NCBI GenBank assembly: GCA_037042185.1
Contig: JAXQJY010000020.1
Coordinates: 186,001 to 250,000, forward strand
Origin: Sordariomycetes sp. S80-01Y
Lineage: Eukaryota; Ascomycota; Sordariomycetes
Reading direction: 5' to 3'
DNA length: 64,000 bases
A program made the position numbers and the translations under genes. The notes below the pieces were generated by a model. It did no database searches and was not told where the DNA came from. It was given only the letters and a program-made list of their open reading frames with translations. Within the stretch, counting starts at the first letter, position 1, and each line of letters begins with the position of its first letter. Below are positions 1 through 8,069 of this stretch, piece after piece.

Positions 1-1572
1 GTTACGTTTTGCTTATGAGTTATATCCGAAGGAAACAATGGAAGCTTCCCTGAAGCTCAAGATTATACGACATCGGTGGCGCTGGGCTTACACGATATGT
101 CACGGCCGATGAACCGGTGGTGCGTGCTGGATAAGCCCTACTTTGTGGTTCGGAAGGATTGAGCCAGGCATTTACTGGTATAGATGAGCTGCGCTGATCC
201 TCGGATGAGAATCAGTCCTTGTGCAAGTCTAATGTATGTCCCTCTGACTGCCAAGCTTCGATCGGGTCCTCAGCAGCTCGTCCCGTGTAAGCTTACTTGG
301 CCGAGGCTTGGGGAAGCCTAGCGCCTCGCCTTCTTGACAAAGTAGTCGATATGTTATGAAGATCTTAGCGTGGTGGCAATGGAGTTTCATCACAGGCTCG
401 GCCACTGCGTCAGAGGGACCGCGATGGCGAAGGAGGGGTTTCAAGACAGAGATCTCATGATGCGGCTTACTGCAGCCATAGGCGACCTCGGACAGAACAG
501 CGGCAGCCTGCTCTGCTGAGCCACAGTTTTCAAGACAAACTGGGGAAGTCGAGCGACGATGCTTACGCAGAGCATTTAAGCATAATGCGGCACGGGCTGT
601 AGCGCGGTGACACAGATCGGACCAGATGGTGCAGTAAACTCTCCGAGGATCGCTGAGACGTCCGGCTCCGGTGTCTGCTGGTCAGATGGACGAATCACCG
701 CGACCAGTCAGCGATTGATTTCCGAATCCGTGACGGATGCCAAGCCCATCTTACGCGTATGTACGTAACACTAGCTCAAGTAGCACCCCGGGCTGATATG
801 CACATGAGAATTGCCTGCCGAAGCCGTTGCTTTGCAATCGCGTGGAATCGACTGTGAGTTGTCAGTTCCTATTGCGCAACCTTGTACTCTCTGAAGAGCG
901 CCATTGAGACCTCTTTTTCAATTCATTGCGAGAATGTGATTGGTAGGGTCAATGAATCACGGTGAGTCAACCAAGGTGGCACAAAGATGAGTGCAAGCCA
1001 ACGATGTGCCGACTACGAGGGGATCGAACGCAGACGACGGGGCCTGGCTTCGTCATGAGGCTGATGTTTCAGGGGCATTCAAGCCATGATTGGATATCAT
1101 TTGTAACGTTTAAACCATAGACATCCTGCTGCTGAACCGTAAGCTCAGCCTTACTGCACCCGAAATATACGAAGGAGATCACTACCGAGGTCGGAAGTAA
1201 TATAACGACAGACTTCGAAACAGAAGCTGAGAAAAGAACAAACGAAAACTCTCGCCGGAAGTCGTCAGATTTCCTCGCTCGTGGCTACCGTCGTCAAACA
1301 GCTTCCATCATTGGCAAAGCTGAATGTCTATCTCTTGGCGCCATGCGCGAGCACGGCACTTGGTCGATCAGGTACACCGGTTCAAGACAAATTTACAATG
1401 TCAGGACGGAACGAAATCGATCCGTTGATGCAACAGCGTCCATGTCTCCTTGCAACTAACCATCATGCTTCGTTGAGGGTTCACCATCTTGGCACTGCTT
1501 TCTGTGACTTCACAAGTGAAGGTACAAGAGACGAATGCCAAATAACATGGCCAATATTGGAATCTGAAAAAG
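1..1572. other. Left-edge spacer with no recognised gene
   Basis: I see no coding region with recognisable protein features on either strand. Open frames here are short (under 100 codons) and look like chance. The last 100 bases form the upstream region of the defensin-like gene. Confidence 0.5.
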
Positions 1573-1578
1573 TATAAG
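1573..1578 (+). promoter_or_regulatory. TATA-like box of the defensin-like gene
   Basis: TATAAG stands about 123 bp before the ATG at 1701. It is followed by an A/C-rich, G-poor leader, which is common ahead of highly expressed secreted-protein genes in filamentous fungi. Confidence 0.4.
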
Positions 1579-1700
1579 AAGGACTGCTCCCGTCCCTTGA
1601 TAATTGGTCTGGCTACACTACTCAACAACTACAAAACACACAGCAAGCACTCACAAGAAACACAATCAAGCCCACACCACACCACATCAAATCATTCAAA

Positions 1701-2092
1701 ATGAAGTTCACCCTCGTCCTCGCTCTTCTCGTTCCCGCCATTGCTGCCATGCCGGCTGCTGAGAAGGACGCCGACGGTGACGTCGAAATATCCGGCGACA
1801 GCCTTGAGATCATGGGTTGCGGAGACGGCCTCTGCCGCGGAATCCAGGACAGCAGCCTTTGCAACAACCGGGTAAGAAACCCAAGAACGAAGAGGGCAGT
1901 TGTTGCATCTTTCAGGGCATAAACGCTAACGGCGAAAATTTCACAGTGCCAGCAGTGCAGCGGTCCCAGTGGCAAGTACTCTCGTGGAGAGTGCGGCGGC
2001 TTCGCCTGGCAGTAAGTGTTCCGTGGCATTCGACAGTCTCCGAAAAAGGGCTGACATGATAAACTTCTAGGACCTGCCGCTGCTTCTACTAA
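1701..2092 (+). CDS. Secreted defensin-like (CS-alpha-beta) antimicrobial peptide precursor
   Basis: Exons 1701-1871, 1947-2011 and 2071-2092 give an 85-residue precursor. Residues 1-16 are a signal peptide (hydrophobic stretch TLVLALLVPAIAA). An acidic propeptide follows to about residue 38. The mature part has eight Cys at 40, 45, 54, 58, 61, 73, 81 and 83. C54-x3-C58 and C81-x-C83 are the helix and strand pairs of the CS-alpha-beta fold. G71-E-C73-x7-C81 fits the GxC-x3-9-C gamma-core. The ending TCRCFY closely resembles the plectasin ending. Plectasin-type fungal defensins have six Cys, so the extra pair (about C40/C45 or C61) is a difference. Both introns have GT-AG borders and keep the frame. 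By family it would act on bacterial cell walls; activity here is inferred only. It could also be a small secreted effector using the same fold. Confidence 0.72.
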
Positions 2093-2800
2093 GTATTTCA
2101 CCATGCCTCGACTGTCGTGCAATGAATGGCAGGAAAGAGTAAGGCGGACAGCGCTTAGGGCTGCTCAACATGGTGGGATACATGGCGATGGCAAAGTTAT
2201 GAGTGATACGGGGTCCCCGAGCTGAGAAAAGACACTCATGGTCGTACATAGAGTCAAGCATCTAATCAGCTTAGACAACTCTCACCCCTATAACGCAATT
2301 ACTTTGTTTAACCTACTCGAGTTCATCCCAAACTCCGCGATTGTGTTAATCGTAGGTTGCGGTCCCTGTGCTCATGTGATCACCGACTTTGCGGGGATAT
2401 CGTTCGTTGTAATCCTTGGACCACCTGAGCGTGCGCTCAAATAGTATAGAGGCTTTGCATGCTCTTTCAATCATGTCTCAACGGAGGCTTTTTCCAGCAG
2501 TGGTCTGGAAGCCGGGAGCTCATCCGACGGGGCATTTCGACATCCTTGTAACCGTTGAAAAACAGGGGTGCTTTGCAGGGTACTATGCATGTTGGTAGCA
2601 GACTTGCATTGAGTTGCAATCACAATTGCTACTGAACATGCCGGTTGAAGTGTACACGGCCTTGACGCCTCCATCAGGCAATCAATTCGGTCCGTACGGT
2701 ACGGTTGTAACTAGGGTCGCCATGTTCATTAACGGCGAGCCCCCATATTCTCACAAAGTTGTACTCCCAGAGCTGCTGGAACAGCAGCAACTTCTGCGAG
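2093..2800. other. Spacer between defensin-like gene and P450
   Basis: No supported gene. It contains the defensin-like 3' region and the P450 upstream region. Short open frames show no recognisable protein features. Confidence 0.45.
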
Positions 2801-4698
2801 ATGAGCGACAACGAGACAACGCAGGCTGGCACAGCGCCCGGTCTCTTAGAGGGAGTGTCATTTGTTGACAATAGCATTACCAAGTTCGTGCTGCTCCCGC
2901 TGGCAACATTATGTCTGTGGAATCTCGTGCAGCAATTCGCTTCACCGTTGAGACGGTACCCTGGCCCGCTGCTTGGAGGTAAGAAAGCAATTCGGACCAG
3001 CCCCAGACTCTGGACGGAGACCTGACACATCCGCAGCATGGACTAACTTCTACCGCATGTATCATGCCTACAGAGGCAACATGCACGTCGTGAGCAAGCA
3101 ACTGCACGACAGGTACGGCCCTGTCGTGCGCATGGCTCCGAACTACCTCGACGTCGACTACTCGTCCCTCATCAAGACGTGCTTTGACGTCCAAGGTGTC
3201 TGGCAGAAGGTACGAACAGTCTGTATCATGGACCTGATATACAATGACTGACGGCCGTTCCCAGACCGACTGGCATGCTGTGAGCGGTGCAGTCGTCGAT
3301 GGCAAGCTCTTCTTCAACATATTCTCCGAGGTGCGCGCCGCCGAGCATGCAAGAATCAAGAAGCCCATTGCGAAATACTTTTCTCCCCAAGGAGTGGCGC
3401 CCCTCGAGCCGCATGTCGATGCAGTGATAGCGCAGCTCTGCAAGGCCTTTGACGGAAGGTTTGCGGGAGACGGAAGACCCGGCGAAGCTTTTGACTTTGG
3501 GAAGTGGATGGTTTACTGTGAGTACATTCGCGTAACTTTGCAACGTCTGTAGTCGTTGCTGCCACCCCTGCCTCGCGTGGATGAGTTAGCCGCCCGCCAG
3601 TTCCAAGGCCGAACATCCTCGAAGGCAGCACCCGCTGTATCACAAATTATCACCTGGTAAACTTTGCTGACACTTTCTTTAGTCTCATGGGATGTGGTCG
3701 CCAAGACTACCTGGAGCAAACCGGTCGGCTACCTTGAGAAAGGGTACGACTTCGATGGTTCGCTGAACGTTTCCGAGAGAGCCATGGACTATCTTGTCAC
3801 GGTTGGTATGAATCCCAAGCTTGATAAACTGTTCGACAAGAACCCAGTGGTTCGAATCGGGCCCCCGGCTTTTGGGTCTATTACGAACCTTGGCCTCGGT
3901 CATCTCATGGGCCGCATGAAGGGCGAGGACAAGCACGACCCGGCCAAGCCAGACTTCTTGGACCGCTACCTGGAGGCGCAGAAACAGCACCCAGAGGTTG
4001 TCGACGTCTACCGTATCTTGTCATATATGCTGGTAAACATCGCAGCCGGGGCGGATACGACGGCCGTCAGTCTGCGCTCGGTGCTGTACCTGTCGCTCAA
4101 GCACCCCCGGGTCTACAAACGCCTTGAAGCCGAGATCCTCGACGCCAACTTCTCCGACATGCCGGCGCCCTACAGCGAAGCCCGTCGACTCACGTACCTC
4201 GAGGCCGTGTCGCGCGAGTGCTTCCGCTACCTCCCCGGCAACTGCTTCGCCCAGGAACGTCGCGTGCCCCGGGGCGGCCTGACCCTTCCGGACGGCTCGC
4301 ACGTGCCCGAGGGCTGCGAGATCGGCTTCAACGCCTACGTGCTCCACCGCAATAAGGAGGTCTGGGGCCCCGACGCCGAGGAGTTCAGGCCGGAGCGGTG
4401 GCTCCAAGCCGAAGGGGAGGGTGATGCCGCATTTGCGGAGAGGATGCTGAAGATGAACAACGCGGATTTGTCATTCTCGGCTGGTTCGAGGAAGTGTATC
4501 GGCATGAACATCGGCAGGATGGAGGTTTGCAAGACGGTGGCGACATTGCTTCGGTTGTATGCCTTCGAGCTGGACGATGCGGAGAGGGAATGGACGATTC
4601 ACAACAGCATCTTCCCAAGACAGTCAGGTGTCATTCTGCGAATTCAGAAGAGGAAGGGAACTGATGAGGCGCTGGCTAGCATGAGGACCGACTATTGA
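2801..4698 (+). CDS. Cytochrome P450 monooxygenase (pisatin-demethylase-like)
   Basis: Exons 2801-2978, 3037-3209, 3265-3517 and 3683-4698 join in frame to 539 residues, a normal length for a microsomal fungal P450. An N-terminal membrane anchor (about residues 26-45, VLLPLATLCLWNL) precedes the Pro-rich hinge RRYPGPLLGA. The I-helix has AGADTT (323-328). The K-helix has ExxR (E380-R383). The meander has FRPERW (436-441). The haem loop is FSAGSRKCIG (466-475), with Cys473 as the haem ligand. It should use NADPH-P450 reductase at the endoplasmic reticulum. The overall sequence resembles the broad Sordariomycete group around pisatin demethylase and trichodiene oxygenase, but the substrate cannot be read from sequence. 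The third intron (165 bp) is long for this window. There is no adjacent polyketide, peptide or terpene synthase, so a secondary-metabolite cluster is not supported. Its 3' end faces the next gene with only 36 bp between them. Confidence 0.9.
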
Positions 4699-4734
4699 AG
4701 CTCGGGACTAGACCCGTCAGAGACTCTGTGAATG

Positions 4735-5940
4735 TTATAGCTTTGCCTTGGCCTTTGCCATCTCCCCTTGCACCAGCTCCCAGGCGAATTGACCGAGATG
4801 CTTGAAAGCCTCGGCATACTCCTTCGCCTTTTCGCTGGTAGCCTGACCCCTCGCCACCCTCGCGGCGATGCCCTGAGCGATGGCAGCCGCTCTGAACACG
4901 CTGAAGGCCATCGCCCAGCCCATCTCAGCGCTCGGGTCCCACCCAGCCTCCTCCCTGTACCAGCCCATAATGTCCTTCGACGTGGGAAGCCCCGGTGTGG
5001 CCCCCGGCAGAAACGCGGGCGACATGTACTCGGGACGGGGCTTCATATTGACCGTGTAGAAGCCGTGCAGCAAGTTGGCGAGGTCGGACAGGGGGTGACC
5101 GACGGTGGACATTTCCCAGTCCAGGATGCCCTTGACTTTGGGGGAGTTCTTGTCGAAGACCATGTTGTCGAGCTTGTAGTCCCCGTGGACGAGCGTCGAC
5201 CTCGGCCTTGGTTGCAGGGCGTGATTGGAGAAGAAGGCGAGCATTTCGTCGAAGTGGGGGATTCTGCCAACCGGTTGGCCTGTTTTGATGTCCTTGGCAT
5301 TCTCCTGGTTCTTGAGGCCATGAGCTACTGAGAGGTTGTAAAGGGGGGAAGGGTCAGGTAAGCCGTACCGAGCAAATGGTCTTCCAAGTAGCAATCTGTC
5401 GGTCATAGAAGCCTTCACTTTTCCCAAACTTGCCCAGTCCGACCTCCTCATACTTGACCGAGTGGAACTTGGCCAATGTCCTCGTGGCGGCCTCCCACAT
5501 CTTGGTCCTTTCCTCAGCCTCCAACCCGGGCATCGAAGCATCCATGATGATCCTGCCGTCCAGGAACTCCATGATGTAGAAGGGCGTGCCGACGACGGAG
5601 TCATCCTCGCAGAGACAGTACGTCTTCGGCACGGGCACATCGGTCGGGCCCAGCGCCGTGATGATGCGGTGCTCGCGCTCGACCTTGTGGGCGGCCTGCG
5701 AGAGGAGCTTGCCGGGAGGTTTCTTGCGGAGGACGTAGCGGTGGGAGTCGGCCGAGGTGAGCTGGTACGTCGGGTTGGACTGGCCAAAGCCGAACTGGCG
5801 CTGGTTAGATAGAGGTGATAAGAGTGACTGGAAGCACTCGCCTGCTTCACGTCGAGCGGCGTCTTGATCTCCGGCACATGATGATTTATGTACCGTTCCA
5901 AAGCTGCGACATCAATTGGCTGCCTCACTCGTCCAGCCAT
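4735..5940 (-). CDS. APH/ChoK-fold kinase, ACAD10/11 N-terminal-like, with peroxisomal signal
   Basis: Exons (complement) 5842-5940, 5369-5794 and 4735-5304 give 364 residues. The first intron (5795-5841, 47 bp) starts with GC (CAG/GCGAGT) and ends AG. This choice yields VKQFGFGQSNPTY, the conserved nucleotide-loop region; a GT donor 9 bp upstream would delete VKQ. Residues 215-222 are HGDYKLDN, the catalytic Asp-Asn loop, and D237 in ILDWE is the metal-binding Asp. The family is the aminoglycoside-phosphotransferase-like kinases that form the N-terminal half of animal ACAD10/ACAD11, where 4-hydroxyacyl substrates are phosphorylated before the dehydrogenase acts. The last three residues, AKL, are a canonical PTS1 signal. 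The gene diverges from an acyl-CoA dehydrogenase across 410 bp. The second intron's acceptor (end at 5305) was chosen because the nearer AG would put a stop in frame. Antibiotic resistance is an unlikely role. Confidence 0.87.
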   Translation of the reverse strand: MAGRVRQPIDVAALERYINHHVPEIKTPLDVKQASASSHSYHLYLTSASSALASPTRRTSSPRPTPTATSSARNLPASSSRRPPTRSSASTASSRRWARPMCPCRRRTVSARMTPSSARPSTSWSSWTAGSSWMLRCPGWRLRKGPRCGRPPRGHWPSSTRSSMRRSDWASLGKVKASMTDRLLLGRPFARYGLPDPSPLYNLSVAHGLKNQENAKDIKTGQPVGRIPHFDEMLAFFSNHALQPRPRSTLVHGDYKLDNMVFDKNSPKVKGILDWEMSTVGHPLSDLANLLHGFYTVNMKPRPEYMSPAFLPGATPGLPTSKDIMGWYREEAGWDPSAEMGWAMAFSVFRAAAIAQGIAARVARGQATSEKAKEYAEAFKHLGQFAWELVQGEMAKAKAKL

Positions 5941-6350
5941 GGTGTAAGAGTGCTCAATTGAGTTATGTTAGCTCAGTCAGCGGTGAGGTTCGCCAAGTGT
6001 CGGGAATCGTTCAGTCATGGCCAAATTCTTTCATATAGGAAAAACAGCCATAATTCAGCAGGCCGAAACCCTCGGCTACATCAGTGAGAGAGCTGAGATG
6101 TGACGTTGGACGCGGTTCATTGAGAGCCTCGGCACTGTCAGCCGTCTTCCCCGCATGCACCCCGGAGTCGCGGACGAGCAGCTCACCCTCTTCAACGCTG
6201 GGGCTGTGGTGAAGCTGGTATAATAGCTTTCTCCGCATTTTTGTATGTGCACGATCTGATGGAACATCGATTTCATATATATCCAGTTCCGATGGCTGTT
6301 GGGTGGGCTGCCTTGTAGTTAGTTAATCACACACCGCAAAGACCACCAAC
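5941..6350. promoter_or_regulatory. Bidirectional promoter of the kinase/dehydrogenase pair
   Basis: The 410 bp between the two divergent start codons holds no coding region I would keep. It carries two copies of CCTCGG in the same orientation, at 6070-6075 and 6127-6132. CCTCGG is the core recognised by FarA/FarB-type (Ctf1) Zn2Cys6 regulators of fatty-acid catabolism in Aspergillus. The sites are seen directly; their use here is inferred. In a GC-rich genome one such hexamer is expected fairly often by chance, two in 63 bp less so. Confidence 0.5.
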
Positions 6351-7694
6351 ATGAACTTCGATCTCCCCCCCGACTTGCAGACCTACCTCGGCGAGCTGGA
6401 CAGTTTCATCCGAGCGCAGATCCTGCCGCTGCAAGAGAGAAATATTCAATTCTTCGATCACCGTCGAGAACCGTCAAGGACGCAATGGTCCAACGGTGGA
6501 CTGCCGACGCCAGAATGGGAGGAACTCCTCCGGCAAGCCTGGCGCATCGCCGACAGCGCAGGCTTTTTCCGCTTTCCCCTGCCCAAGAGACTCGGCGGTC
6601 AGGGACACAGGGACACTAATCTGTGGATGTGCGCCATTCGCTACCATCTGGCATCCAACGAGACGTACGGCGGCGGCGTGAGCCTGGCCAACGACTTGCA
6701 GACGGAGCACAGCGTCGTGGGGAACTTTCCCGACTTGCTGATGCTCGAGCATTGGGGCAGCGAGGCGCAGAAGAAGAACTTCATCCCGGCGAGGCTGGAA
6801 GGACGCTTTCGCATGACGTTTGGCCTGACAGAGATTCACCACGGAAGCGATGCCACCCACATGGACACCAAGGCCACGCCCATCAAGATGCCTGACGGCG
6901 CCCCGGGCTTCAGCATTAGCGGCAACAAGCGGTGGCAGACGGGCGCGCATTCGGCGACTCACTTCCTGGTCTTTGCGAGGACGTCGGGCAAAGCAGGGTC
7001 ACCCACGGGCATCACCGCCTTCATCATCCCCCGGGATACCCCCGGAATCACCATCGAGTCGTACGAGTACACGCTCAACATGCCGACGGACCACGCGACG
7101 ATGCTTTTCGAGGATGTCAAAGTCCCGGAAGAGGCAGTCTTTGGGATCCCCGACAAGGGCCTGGCCATCGCACAGACCTTCACCCACGAGAACCGCGTCC
7201 GGCAGGCGGCGAGCTCCTGCGGCGCGGCCAAGTTCTGCGTAGACCGCAGCGTCAAGTACGCGCGCGAGAGGGTCGTCTTCGGCAAGCCCCTGAGCGCCAA
7301 CCAGGCCATCCAGTGGCCGCTGGTCGAGCTGTCGACGCAGATCGAGATGCTGCGGCTCCTCATCCTGCGCACGGCTAGCGAGATGGACGCGATACAGCAG
7401 CAGCACCAGGACGACCGGGAGACGCCGCCGTGGGTGGCCATCGAGAGGCAGATGGGACACAAGATCAGCATGTGCAACTACTACGCCAACAGGCTGGCCT
7501 GTCAGGCGGCGGACAACGCCATCCAGGTGCACGGCGGCAACGGTTACAGCAGACACCAGCCGTTTGAGCACATCTGGCGGCACTTCAGGCGCTATCGCAT
7601 CACCGAGGGGAGCGAGGAGGTGCAGATGCGCAAGGTGGCCGGGTACCTGTTTGGCTACAAGAGCACCGGCGAGGGCAAGAAGGGCAAGCTGTAG
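6351..7694 (+). CDS. Acyl-CoA dehydrogenase, ACAD10/11-like
   Basis: A single exon encodes 447 residues, the standard length for an acyl-CoA dehydrogenase. The N-terminal helical domain is followed by the FAD/substrate motif FGLTEIHHGSDATHM (about residues 163-177) and the beta domain (GNKRWQTGA; GITAFIIPRDTPG). The C-terminal helical domain has NRVRQAASSCGAA, the FAD adenine-binding QVHGGNGYSR and RITEGSEEVQMRK, whose Glu lies at the catalytic-base position of MCAD-type enzymes. The enzyme should oxidise an acyl-CoA to an enoyl-CoA using FAD. Its nearest relatives by motif appear to be ACAD10/11-type enzymes, which fits the kinase gene beside it. The C-terminus KKGKL ends in a weak, non-canonical PTS1-like tripeptide (GKL), and no clear mitochondrial presequence is seen. 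A peroxisomal site is therefore possible but not shown. Confidence 0.92.
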   Translation: MNFDLPPDLQTYLGELDSFIRAQILPLQERNIQFFDHRREPSRTQWSNGGLPTPEWEELLRQAWRIADSAGFFRFPLPKRLGGQGHRDTNLWMCAIRYHLASNETYGGGVSLANDLQTEHSVVGNFPDLLMLEHWGSEAQKKNFIPARLEGRFRMTFGLTEIHHGSDATHMDTKATPIKMPDGAPGFSISGNKRWQTGAHSATHFLVFARTSGKAGSPTGITAFIIPRDTPGITIESYEYTLNMPTDHATMLFEDVKVPEEAVFGIPDKGLAIAQTFTHENRVRQAASSCGAAKFCVDRSVKYARERVVFGKPLSANQAIQWPLVELSTQIEMLRLLILRTASEMDAIQQQHQDDRETPPWVAIERQMGHKISMCNYYANRLACQAADNAIQVHGGNGYSRHQPFEHIWRHFRRYRITEGSEEVQMRKVAGYLFGYKSTGEGKKGKL

Positions 7695-8069
7695 GGCATT
7701 CTACAGGATAGGGCGTTGTGTTAGGGCGCAAAGTTTCGAGAGGCATGCACTCTCACTAGAAAGGACTATACTTGGTAATGCCAGGGGTTGTCGATATGGC
7801 CCGGGAGGTGGCTTTGTAGTGATAGGACGCTGGCTTAGTCACAATCGCGTCACGGCACGTCCGCGCTCCAGCAACTACACTTACCTTACCTGCCTCGTAT
7901 CTGATCATCTTAATAGTATTTGTAGACAGAGACCCAACGCGAAACAGCTGTGATGTTCTAGTAACCATCACTTGGACGCCACCATAAACCCGCATAGTTG
8001 CCTGCCTGCTCCCCCGACGCGTCTCAATCAGCATCCCGACTCGAACCCCACGCGGCCCCGTCGCCCACC
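7695..8069. other. Spacer, presumed promoter of the AT-hook gene
   Basis: No gene seen. An upstream in-frame ATG at 7998 exists, but the extra 24 residues look like translated leader. ATG 8070 follows a CACC context. Confidence 0.45.

Noticed and set aside
1010-1040. A B-box-like string on the minus strand that might mark a tRNA
   Set aside because: The flanking bases cannot form the T-arm stem and there is no matching acceptor or anticodon stem at the right distance.
2801-4698. A secondary-metabolite cluster around the P450
   Set aside because: No polyketide synthase, peptide synthetase, terpene cyclase or prenyltransferase lies near it; the neighbours are a peptide gene and fatty-acid-type genes.
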